The notes under the pieces were generated by a model, which did not search any database, was not told where the DNA came from, and was given only the letters and a program-made list of their open reading frames with translations. This document shows positions 50,735 through 59,675 of a stretch of DNA of 64,000 nt, piece by piece; the stretch's first letter is position 1; each line of letters opens with the position of its first letter. A program made the position numbers and the translations under genes. This DNA is from Crambe crambe (Eukaryota; Porifera; Demospongiae; Poecilosclerida; Crambeidae). The stretch covers positions 5,466,139 through 5,530,138 of the forward strand of contig OZ004596.1 in NCBI GenBank assembly GCA_963924555.1, written 5' to 3'.

Positions 50735-51074
50735 TCTATTGCTACATTACAGATCACATTCTTGTATACAGAACTCGATGACTTGTTCTATAATTATTTT
50801 CACTTGAATCAGATTTTTAAACATCAAGTCTTTATTATTTTGTATTGAAATGACACGAGAGGTGATGGCTAGTGAGTAGTGACAGAATGTACCTTATGTT
50901 GTGATAGAGAGCTGATGTTGGTAATTGCTATGTTGCTGTTTGTTTTTTGTGTTGATTTATGTACACAAAACTGTAGCAATGGCTTGCATGCAAGTATAAA
51001 GCTTCATTTCAGTAGGATCAGTACTACACGAAATGACTAATATAGCTAGCTAGCTAAACTGTCAGAGAGTGAAA
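50735..51074. promoter_or_regulatory. upstream region of beta-helix gene 1 (duplicated upstream of gene 2)
   Basis: These 340 bp between IWR1 and the first beta-helix gene contain a TATA-like tataaag near 50995 and a pyrimidine-rich stretch. Recognisably similar sequence lies at 55615-56012, upstream of gene 2, where the TATA-like motif is degraded. Confidence 0.45.
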
Positions 51075-54000
51075 ATGGGAAGATCAGAACTAATGGTAGC
51101 TTTAATATTATTGCAGACAAGTACTCTGCTGAGTTTCTGTCACTCTGTCAATACACTTACAGAGTATTTCGTGAAGGCTGATTCCAGTTCTGAATCGAGT
51201 TCTTTATGTCCTCCTGGCAGTGTCATGTGTCATACCTTGCAGTATTATGCCAACCACTCAAACTTCACAAATAACAGTGTTTTCTACTTTCTAGAAGGAG
51301 AACACCTCTTATCATCTAAAGTGGAGATCAAGGACGTGGTCAACCTCTCATTCTTGGGAGCTAGCTCAAGTCCAGAATTAAATCCAATACTTTGTGATTC
51401 TTCATCCTCTGGATTCCAAATCCAGAATTTTTCCAAACTCAGTTTGGAAAACTTGACTGTCCTCAATTGTGGGTTTAATCTGCAAATTGAGTTTGCTGGT
51501 GCAATAGTTCTGATGAATGGTTCTGATTTAAGTATCAAAAATACCCAAATCTCCAACAGCTCTGGCTATGGACTAGCAGCTTTTGCTGTAGGTGGCTCTT
51601 CCTCCATAGTCAACTCCACCTTCTCAGATAATCATGCCACTCAAGATTACTTTGGTGGTAATACCCTCTTTTTCTATTCCAGCTGTAGTGAATCCAGTAA
51701 CCTTACTATCGATGGGACTCAATTCTTGAATGGGTATGAAAATCACAGCTCTGGGGTAATGATAGGCACTGGCGGTCTCACTGTCCAGGTACTTTGCAGC
51801 AATGTACACGTGACTATCATGAATTCTATATTCGATAAGAATCAGGGATATTTTGGCAGTGGGTTATACTTCCACTTCGTCATGTTGACGAATAACTCTG
51901 TAAGGATCAGTAATGTCATGTTTAGTAATGGCAAAGGAAGTCGTGGTGTTGGTTTATTTATAGTTCTAGATGAAGACCTGGTCCAGAATGATCCTTTTTC
52001 CTGTGGCAAAAATGTTCCACTTAATCGTGATCCCAATTTCCTTATGATGCTGACGGGGATTTTGTTCGTAGGAAACAATGGAATAGGTGCATTGGTCATT
52101 GAGGACAGACAATACTCAGATCAAGATTGTGTCACCCAGCATTTACTAGTTAAGGATACTGTGTTTCGTAGTAACTACAACCCCCAACCATTCTGGGTTG
52201 GTTCAGCTGTTCACTATAGCAACCGTCCTTATAGTTGGATCTACAAAGCCTCCAGAACTATACAACCCACTTTTCAAAATGTCTCCTTTGTAAGGAACAC
52301 TGGAGTGGCACATGGGGTTAAATTTCAAGCAGCTACACTATACTTTGAAGTTGTTCTAAAGGTGACGTTTATTGATTGTACGTTTGAGAGTAACAATGAA
52401 GCTGGTATCATCTCCATTAAGACTAATTTAATATTCCAAGGGAACCACACCTTCAGGAACAACTCTGCATTCTATGGAGGAGGAATGGCATTGATGAAGG
52501 ATTCTTATCTGTATCTTAGACAAGACACAAACATCCTGTTCATCAACAACCATGCACAGTGGGTAGGAGGAGGTATGTTCATCGATTCTGGTCAACCCAT
52601 TCCTACTATCACACCATGTTTCTTTCAAGTTGATAAATATGGACCTTCCAATGACCCAGTCAGCACCATCAAGGTTAACTTTGTGAACAACAGTGCCATG
52701 TATGCTGGTTCTTCCTTTTATGGTGGGCATATTAAAGGCTGTAGAGCATTTATCGGTAAAATCAGTGGAGAAGAGCATTTTAGTAAAATTTTTAAGGTCG
52801 TGAATACAGAAGTGGACCCTTCAGCTGCTTCTTCTGATCCTTACAAAGCCTGTTTGTGTTTCAATGGTAGTCGTCTACCTAACTGCACTCAAGATGACTA
52901 TGATATAGAAGAACACATCTTTTCTGTGTATGTCCATCCAGGTGAGGACTTCACCTTGAACATAGCAGTCGTTGGGGCCACCCTGTTTGGTGCAGTGCCT
53001 GGAGCCATTCATGCATTCTTCGATCCTTCTGCAGGCAATGCCAGTTTTGGGCCACTGCAGAACTCGCAGACGAATAACAATGCCTTCTGCAATACATTCA
53101 AGTACTCAGTTTTCTCTGATAGGGAAATTGTGAATTTTTATATCACAGCTGAGCGGTTTACTTTCATGCCATACATCACTGCTTTTATCCCCAACATCAC
53201 AGTGCACTTGAAGCCTTGTCCTCTTGGGTTCGCATTATCAGACGGATTGTGTACCTGTGACCCTGTGATAAGAAAGAAAGACATCCATTGCTACATCAGC
53301 AATCAAAGTATTCTCTCACCTGCTCACTCCTGGATAGGAATCATCAACGAATCCTCTGAAAACACAAATGAAACAGGTGTCATATTCCATGACTACTGTC
53401 CCTATGGTTACTGCCTCCCTTATGAAGTGTACATAAACGTGAGCAATCTAAGTACTGTGGACAATCAGTGCAAACTCCATCGGACTGGACTGCTCTGTGG
53501 ACACTGCAAGGCAGGTTATAGTCTGATGCTAAGCTATCACAAGTGTGCCAAGTGTTCTAATATCTACTTACTGCTCTTCTTTCCTTTTGCAGTCACTTGG
53601 CTGGTATTGGTGATTTTGTTATTCGCTTTGAACTTAACGGTCACTGAGGGCACCATTAATGGCTTGATATTTTACGCCAACGTAGTGAGTATGAATCGCT
53701 CCATTTTCTTACCCGGAGCACCAAGTCACTTCTTTGCAGTCATAGCTTGGCTAAACTTAGACTTTGGGATTGATACGTGCCTTTTTGATGGGATGGATGC
53801 ATACAGTGAGATGTGGCTGGAGTTCATAACTCCTTTCTACTTATGGGCTGTCATTTTCATTATCATTGTGCTGTACAATAAATCCCCCAATTTTATGCAG
53901 AAATTGGGTGGACAGAATGCTGTCAAGGTCTTGGCTACTTTACTGTTGCTTTCTTACACGAAATTACAGCAAACAGTGGTAACCATCTTCTCCTTCACCA

Positions 54001-54764
54001 CTGTGCAGTACCCAAGTGGTGCAGTGCATTATGTGTGGCTCTATAATGCAAACGTCAAGTTCTTGCAGGGGAAGCACCTGTTCCTCTTTATAGCTGGCAT
54101 GCTGATCCTCATCTTCCTGATAATCCCTTACACTTTGGCTCTCTCTCTGTTCCAGCATATGCAGGCTTGTTCGCATCACAGGGTCTTTCGGTGGGTGAAC
54201 AAACTGAAACCCATCTTTGATGCTTATGCTGGTCCTTACAAAGATAGGTGCCGAGTATGGACTGGTATGTTACTTGTCATTCGCACAATACTTATCATTC
54301 TGTTCATATCCAACATCATGGGATCACCAGACCTCAACTTGCTGATAATACTTGTGATTTCTCTCGCCCTATCAGTACTAATGGCCTCTTTACATGGGAT
54401 ATACAAAAGGCAGTTGAATAATATCCTCGAGTCGTTCTTCTACTTGAACCTTGGGGTTTTCGCCGGAGGTGTGCTATATGCCAGAAATAACAACAATGAT
54501 GCTATCCCTGCCATAGCATGTTTATCAGTTGGCTTGACCCTTGCTGTCCTTGTCGCTGTATTCTGCTATCACCTTTTGAATCATGTGTCCTGCTTGAAAC
54601 GACTCTCTCTAGCAATACATAATATGTGGCAGCACTGTGGTCATAACATCGCTGGTGTGGAAGAGGAAGAGCCATTGCTGGATAGTTACAGGAGAGAAGA
54701 GTCACAGAAAAGAATCATTCAACCTGTCTTGTTACAAGATACTCTTCATGCTCAGGACAAGTAA
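51075..54764 (+). CDS. beta-helix ectodomain / multi-pass membrane protein, copy 1
   Basis: A single exon of 1229 residues. The start is the ATG at 51075 (MGRSEL, gaaaATGG). A signal peptide (ALILLQTSTLLSFCHS) precedes about 600 residues of parallel beta-helix-like repeats: SFLGASSS, FRNNSAFYGGGMAL and FINNHAQWVGGGMF, the last two in the F-NN-A--GGG style of polymorphic-membrane-protein repeats. NxS/T sites are very frequent. A cysteine-rich juxtamembrane module follows (CPYGYC ... RTGLLCGHCKAGYS ... CAKC). Then come about eight hydrophobic segments (LLLFFPFAVTWLVLVILLFA onwards) with the loop AYAGPYKDRCRVWTGMLL. The cytoplasmic tail has EEEEPLLDSY, an acidic dileucine sorting signal. It looks like a surface receptor or adhesion protein. 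Function is unknown, and I know no characterised orthologue. Confidence 0.85.
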   Translation: MGRSELMVALILLQTSTLLSFCHSVNTLTEYFVKADSSSESSSLCPPGSVMCHTLQYYANHSNFTNNSVFYFLEGEHLLSSKVEIKDVVNLSFLGASSSPELNPILCDSSSSGFQIQNFSKLSLENLTVLNCGFNLQIEFAGAIVLMNGSDLSIKNTQISNSSGYGLAAFAVGGSSSIVNSTFSDNHATQDYFGGNTLFFYSSCSESSNLTIDGTQFLNGYENHSSGVMIGTGGLTVQVLCSNVHVTIMNSIFDKNQGYFGSGLYFHFVMLTNNSVRISNVMFSNGKGSRGVGLFIVLDEDLVQNDPFSCGKNVPLNRDPNFLMMLTGILFVGNNGIGALVIEDRQYSDQDCVTQHLLVKDTVFRSNYNPQPFWVGSAVHYSNRPYSWIYKASRTIQPTFQNVSFVRNTGVAHGVKFQAATLYFEVVLKVTFIDCTFESNNEAGIISIKTNLIFQGNHTFRNNSAFYGGGMALMKDSYLYLRQDTNILFINNHAQWVGGGMFIDSGQPIPTITPCFFQVDKYGPSNDPVSTIKVNFVNNSAMYAGSSFYGGHIKGCRAFIGKISGEEHFSKIFKVVNTEVDPSAASSDPYKACLCFNGSRLPNCTQDDYDIEEHIFSVYVHPGEDFTLNIAVVGATLFGAVPGAIHAFFDPSAGNASFGPLQNSQTNNNAFCNTFKYSVFSDREIVNFYITAERFTFMPYITAFIPNITVHLKPCPLGFALSDGLCTCDPVIRKKDIHCYISNQSILSPAHSWIGIINESSENTNETGVIFHDYCPYGYCLPYEVYINVSNLSTVDNQCKLHRTGLLCGHCKAGYSLMLSYHKCAKCSNIYLLLFFPFAVTWLVLVILLFALNLTVTEGTINGLIFYANVVSMNRSIFLPGAPSHFFAVIAWLNLDFGIDTCLFDGMDAYSEMWLEFITPFYLWAVIFIIIVLYNKSPNFMQKLGGQNAVKVLATLLLLSYTKLQQTVVTIFSFTTVQYPSGAVHYVWLYNANVKFLQGKHLFLFIAGMLILIFLIIPYTLALSLFQHMQACSHHRVFRWVNKLKPIFDAYAGPYKDRCRVWTGMLLVIRTILIILFISNIMGSPDLNLLIILVISLALSVLMASLHGIYKRQLNNILESFFYLNLGVFAGGVLYARNNNNDAIPAIACLSVGLTLAVLVAVFCYHLLNHVSCLKRLSLAIHNMWQHCGHNIAGVEEEEPLLDSYRREESQKRIIQPVLLQDTLHAQDK

Positions 54765-55133
54765 CTTCATTTCTTTCACAATTTCATTATATAGCAATGC
54801 ATTGTTACTTTTACGCATCTTTTTCATAGCAATACATAGCTAATACCATTACTATCAAGGAGTCCTCTAGTGTGTCGGTATGAATGGTGTGTATGTGCAG
54901 AATCAAACAACCTGATTGATTGATAATTCAAACATCACCTCCTTGATTAGATGATATACACATTAGAGTCATAGATGAAATGGTCCCTGCAGGAGAAGGA
55001 AATAAATGTGATAGCTACTAGGTAAGGGGTCTTATGTAAAATTCACATAAAATGTGTACATGATTTAACTAGTTATGTGCTCGTAGCACAGAAGGGTGAG
55101 CAAACCAACACAGCAAAAACTTTAAATGTTGCA

Positions 55134-55334
55134 TTATGATATTTTGGAGTTGCATGCCCTCTTCTCATGGAATCTATAAGCCCTATCCCTTTCATTTCTT
55201 TTATCAAGCCTTGACCGTCTTTGTTCTGCTGATTCAGAGCTTCTTCTGGCTCTATCCTTCGCATTCCTTCGGTCTAACCTTGCTCTTTTTTGCTGCTCAG
55301 TTTTGGAGTAGTGTTCATTCACTTCACTTTCCAT
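55134..55334 (-). CDS. short STPR-repeat protein frame, possibly a mobile-element fragment
   Basis: A 66-residue frame from ATG at 55334 contains two tandem 24-residue arginine-rich units, RARLDRRNAKDRARR and RSRLDKRNERDRAYR. They match the style of the STPR DNA-binding repeat (silkworm FMBP-1 type), which I have seen attached to Helitron-like element proteins. It has no intron and no further domain. It sits in the young duplication next to a GCGCATGCGC palindrome (about 55359). It could be a truncated mobile-element gene or a very short real gene. Confidence 0.4.
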   Translation of the reverse strand: MESEVNEHYSKTEQQKRARLDRRNAKDRARRSSESAEQRRSRLDKRNERDRAYRFHEKRACNSKIS

Positions 55335-55584
55335 TGTTAGCTAAAAGTTAGCTATTTTGCGCATGCGCAGTATTTTACCCTCAGGGCTTGATATTGCCAC
55401 TATCCAGTTTGTACACCATAGAGAGGGGCTCGCTTCGCTCACGATTAAGTATAAGGAACAAAAGGTGTATAAATTGATTAGACTCCTTTTCTCAAGTACT
55501 ATCAATGCACATACCATATGACCAGAAAAGTGTACACTCTATATAGCAGTGCAAGGCATAATATATGCACTTTCATTTTGCACT

Positions 55585-55620
55585 TTCTTTATTACAGGGA
55601 CCAAATTCAATCTATTGCTA
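55585..55620 (+). pseudogene. relic of the SLC7A6OS/IWR1 last exon
   Basis: The sequence cactttctttattacagggaccaaattcaatctattgc matches the real acceptor and terminal exon at 50705-50740 (cactttctctattacagggaccagacttaatctattgc). Here the ACT-TAA end has become ATT-CAA, so the stop is lost. No other IWR1 exon lies nearby, so this is a by-product of duplicating copy 1 with its left flank. Confidence 0.8.
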
Positions 55621-56012
55621 CAATATGGATCACGTTCTTGTATATATACAGAACTCAATGACTTGTAATTGAAAAAACTATTATTTTCATTTGCAATAGA
55701 GAATCAGATTTTTATAGACATCAAGTTATTTTGTATTGAAATGACGCAAGCAGGAACTCCATGGTAGCTAATGACGCAAGCAGGAACTCCATGGTAGCTA
55801 ATGACAAAATGTGGATAGTTAGGACTTTGTTGTGATAGAAAGTTATTGTAACTATGTTGCTATTTTGTTTTTTGTTTTTTGTGAAAACTATAGCCTCGTA
55901 CACAGGCCCCACTTTTCTGCCAAAAAAGGTACAATGGCTTGTATGCAACTATGATACTTCATTTCAGTAGGATCAGTACTACAGACAGTGAAAAATAGAA
56001 AAATCAGGACTA

Positions 56013-59000
56013 ATGGTAGCTTTAATATTATTGCAGACAAGTACTCTGCTGAGTTTCTGTCACTCTGTCAATACACTTACAGAGTATTTCGTGAAGGCTG
56101 ATTCCAGTTCTGAATCGAGTTCTTTATGTCCTCCTGGCAGTGTCATGTGTCATACCTTGCAGTATTATGCCAACCACTCAAACTTCACAAGCAACAGTGT
56201 TTTCTACTTTCTAGAAGGAGAACACCTCTTATCGTCTAAAGTGGAGATCAAGGACGTGGTCAACCTCTCATTCTTGGGAGCTAGCTCAAGTCCAGAATTA
56301 AACCCGATACTTTGTGATTCTTCATCCTCTGGATTCCAAATCCAGAAGTTTTCCAAATTCAGTTTGGAGAACTTGACTGTCCTCAACTGTGGGTTTAATC
56401 TGCAAGTTGAGTTTGCTGGTGCAATAGTTCTGATGAATGGTTCTGATATAAGTATCAGAAATACCCGAATCTCTAACAGCTCTGGCTATGGACTAGCAGC
56501 TCTTGCTGTAGGTGGCTCTTCCTCCATAGTCAACTCCACCTTCTCAGATAATCATGCCACTCAAGATTACTTTGGTGGTAATACCCTCTTTTTCTATTCC
56601 AGCTGCAGTGAGTCCAGTAACCTTACTATCGATGGGACTCAATTCTTGAATGGGTATGAAAATCACAGCTCTGGGGTAATGATAGGCACTGGTGGTCTCA
56701 CTGTCCAGGTACTTTGCAGCAATGTACACGTGACTATCATGAATTCTATATTCGATAAGAATCAGGGATATTTTGGCAGTGGGTTATACTTTCACTTTGC
56801 CATGTTGACGAATAACTCCATAAGGATCAGTAATGTTGTATTTAGTAATGGCAAAGGAGATCGTGGTGTTGGTTTATTTATAATTCTAAGCGAAAGTCTG
56901 CTCCAGAATGATCCATTTTCCTGTGGCAAAGATGTTCCACTTAATCGTGATCCCAATTTCCTTATGATGCTGACAGGGGTTTTGTTCATAGGAAACAATG
57001 GAACAGGTGCATTGTTCATTGAGGACCGGCAATACTTGGATCAAGATTGTGTCACCCAGTATGTACTAGTTAAGGATACTGTGTTTCGTAGTAACTACAA
57101 CCTCCATCAATTCTGGGTTGGTTCAGCTGTTCACTATAGTGGTCGTCCTTATAATAAGATCTTCAAAGCCTCCAGAACTATACAACCCACTTTTCAAAAT
57201 GTCTCCTTTGTAAGGAACACTGGAGTAGCACATGGCATTAAATTTCAAGCAGCTACACTATACTTTGAAGTCGTTCTAAATGTGACGTTTATTGACTGTA
57301 CGTTTGACAGTAACAATGAAGCTGGTATTATCTCTATTAAGACCAATTTAATATTCCAAGGGAACCACACCTTCAGGAACAACTCTGCATTCTATGGAGG
57401 AGGAATGGCATTGATGAAGGATTCTTATCTGTATCTTAGACAAGACACAAACATCCTGTTCATCAACAACCATGCACAGTGGGTAGGAGGAGGTATGTTC
57501 ATCGATTCTGGTCAACCCATTCCTACTATCACGCCTTGTTTCTTTCAAGTTGACACATATGGATCTTCCAATGACCCAATCAGCACTATCAGGGTTAATT
57601 TTGTGAACAACAGTGCTATGTATGCTGGTTCTTCCTTTTATGGTGGGCATATTAAAAGCTGTGAAGCATTTATTGGTAAAATCAGTGGAGAAGAGCATTT
57701 TAGTGAGATTTTCAAGGTCGTGAATACAGAGGTGGACCCTTCAGCTGCTTCTTCTGATCCTTATAAAGCCTGTTTGTGTTTCAATGGTAGTCGTCTACCT
57801 AATTGCTCTGGAGATAATTATGAAGATCACACCTTTTCTGTGTATGTCCACCCAGGCGAGGACTTCACCTTGAACATAGCAGTCGTTGGGGCCACCCTAT
57901 TTGGCACAGTGCCTGGAGCCATTCATGCATTCTTTGATCATTCTGCAGGCAATGCTAGTTTTGGGCCACTGCAGAACTCACAGACGAATAACAATGCCTT
58001 CTGCAATACATTCAAGTACTCAGTTTTCTCTGATAGGGAAATTGTGAATTTTTATGTCACAGCTGAACGGTTTACTTTCATACCATATATCACTGCTTTT
58101 CTCCCCAACATCACAGTGCACTTGAAGCCTTGTCCTCTTGGGTTCGCATTATCAGAGGGATCGTGTATCTGTGACCCTGTGATAAGAAAGAAAGACATCC
58201 ATTGCTACATCAGCAATCAAAGTATTCTCTCACCTGCTCACTCCTGGATAGGAGTTATCAACGAATCCTCTGAAAACATAAATGAAACAGGTGTCATATT
58301 CCATGACTACTGTCCCTATGGTTACTGCCTCCCTCATGAAGTGTACATAAACGTGAGCAATCTAAGTACTGTGGACAATCAGTGCAAATTCCATCGGACT
58401 GGACTGCTCTGTGGACGCTGCAAGGCAGGTTATAGTCTGATGCTAAGCTATCACAAGTGTGCCAAGTGTTCTAACATCTACTTACTGCTCTTCTTTCCTT
58501 TTGCGATCACTTGGCTGGTATTGGTGGTTTTGTTTTTCGCTTTGAACTTAACGGTCACTGAGGGCACCATCAATGGCTTGATATTTTACGCCAACGTAGT
58601 GAGTATGAATCATTCCATTTTCTTACCGGAACCCGGAGCACCAAGTCACTTCTTTGCAGTCATAGCTTGGCTAAACCTAGACTATGGGATTGATATGTGT
58701 CTCTTTAATGGGATGGATGCTTACAGTGAGATGTGGCTGGAGTTCGTCACTCCTTTCTACTTATGGGCTGTCATTTTCATTATCATTGTGCTGTACAATA
58801 AATTCCCCAATTTTATGCAGAAATTGGGTGGACAGAACCCTGTCAAGGTCTTGGCCACTTTACTCTTGCTTTCTTACACGAAATTACAGCAAACAGTAGT
58901 AACCATCTTCTCCTTCACCACTGTGCAGTACCCAAGTGGTGCAGTGCGTTATGTGTGGCTCTATGATGCAAACGTTGAGTTCTTGCAGGGGAAGCACCTG

Positions 59001-59675
59001 TTCCTCTTTATAGCTGGCATGCTGATCCTCATCTTCCTGATAATCCCTTACACTTTGGCTCTCTCTTTGTTCCAGCATATGCAGGCCTGTTCGCATCACA
59101 GGGTCTTTCGGTGGGTGAACAAACTTAAACCCATCTTTGACGCTTATGCTGGTCCTTACAAAGATAGGTGCCGAGTATGGACTGGTATGTTGCTTGTCAT
59201 TCGCACAATACTTATCATTCTGTTCATATCCAACATCATGGGATCACCAGACCTCAACTTGCTGATAATACTTGTGATTTCTCTCGCCCTATCGGTACTA
59301 ATGGCCTCTTTACATGGGATATATAAAAAGCGGTTGAATAACTTTCTCGAGTCGTTCTTCTACTTGAACCTTGGGGTTTTTGCCGGAGGTGTGCTATATG
59401 CCAGAAATAACAACCATGATGTTATCCCTACCATTGCGTGTGTATCAATTGGCTTGACCCTTGCTGTCCTTGTCGCTGTATTCTGCTATCACCTTTCAAA
59501 TCGTGTGTTCTGCTTGAAACGATTCTCTCTTGATATGTGGCAGCATTGTGGTCATAACATCACTGATGTGGAAGAGGAAGAGCCATTGCTGGATAGTTAC
59601 AGGAGAGAAGAGTCACAGAAAAGAATCATTCAACCTGTCTTGTTACAAGACACTCTTCATGCTCAGGACAAGTAA
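56013..59675 (+). CDS. beta-helix ectodomain / multi-pass membrane protein, copy 2
   Basis: A single exon of 1220 residues, nearly identical to the copy starting at 51075, so the duplication is recent. The first ATG of copy 1 has become ATA here, and translation must begin six codons later at MVALILLQ, still with a full signal peptide. Domain order is the same: beta-helix repeats, cysteine-rich module, about eight membrane segments, EEEEPLLDSY tail. Differences cluster in two ectodomain places. One is the patch near 57136-57170 (SGRPYNKIF versus SNRPYSWIY). The other is a short indel near 57805 (SGDNYEDHTF versus TQDDYDIEEHIF). There are extra residues LPEPGAP in a membrane-proximal loop. The frame is intact throughout. 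Confidence 0.85.
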   Translation: MVALILLQTSTLLSFCHSVNTLTEYFVKADSSSESSSLCPPGSVMCHTLQYYANHSNFTSNSVFYFLEGEHLLSSKVEIKDVVNLSFLGASSSPELNPILCDSSSSGFQIQKFSKFSLENLTVLNCGFNLQVEFAGAIVLMNGSDISIRNTRISNSSGYGLAALAVGGSSSIVNSTFSDNHATQDYFGGNTLFFYSSCSESSNLTIDGTQFLNGYENHSSGVMIGTGGLTVQVLCSNVHVTIMNSIFDKNQGYFGSGLYFHFAMLTNNSIRISNVVFSNGKGDRGVGLFIILSESLLQNDPFSCGKDVPLNRDPNFLMMLTGVLFIGNNGTGALFIEDRQYLDQDCVTQYVLVKDTVFRSNYNLHQFWVGSAVHYSGRPYNKIFKASRTIQPTFQNVSFVRNTGVAHGIKFQAATLYFEVVLNVTFIDCTFDSNNEAGIISIKTNLIFQGNHTFRNNSAFYGGGMALMKDSYLYLRQDTNILFINNHAQWVGGGMFIDSGQPIPTITPCFFQVDTYGSSNDPISTIRVNFVNNSAMYAGSSFYGGHIKSCEAFIGKISGEEHFSEIFKVVNTEVDPSAASSDPYKACLCFNGSRLPNCSGDNYEDHTFSVYVHPGEDFTLNIAVVGATLFGTVPGAIHAFFDHSAGNASFGPLQNSQTNNNAFCNTFKYSVFSDREIVNFYVTAERFTFIPYITAFLPNITVHLKPCPLGFALSEGSCICDPVIRKKDIHCYISNQSILSPAHSWIGVINESSENINETGVIFHDYCPYGYCLPHEVYINVSNLSTVDNQCKFHRTGLLCGRCKAGYSLMLSYHKCAKCSNIYLLLFFPFAITWLVLVVLFFALNLTVTEGTINGLIFYANVVSMNHSIFLPEPGAPSHFFAVIAWLNLDYGIDMCLFNGMDAYSEMWLEFVTPFYLWAVIFIIIVLYNKFPNFMQKLGGQNPVKVLATLLLLSYTKLQQTVVTIFSFTTVQYPSGAVRYVWLYDANVEFLQGKHLFLFIAGMLILIFLIIPYTLALSLFQHMQACSHHRVFRWVNKLKPIFDAYAGPYKDRCRVWTGMLLVIRTILIILFISNIMGSPDLNLLIILVISLALSVLMASLHGIYKKRLNNFLESFFYLNLGVFAGGVLYARNNNHDVIPTIACVSIGLTLAVLVAVFCYHLSNRVFCLKRFSLDMWQHCGHNITDVEEEEPLLDSYRREESQKRIIQPVLLQDTLHAQDK

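Larger units (their letters stand above)
54765..56012. other. gap between beta-helix copies 1 and 2
   Basis: The left part is 3' flank similar to the flanks of copies 2 and 3. 55073-55350 holds the STPR-repeat frame. 55585-56012 is a duplicate of the IWR1 end plus the copy-1 upstream region. It also contains a 30-bp direct repeat (aatgacgcaagcaggaactc..., 55741-55800). Confidence 0.7.
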
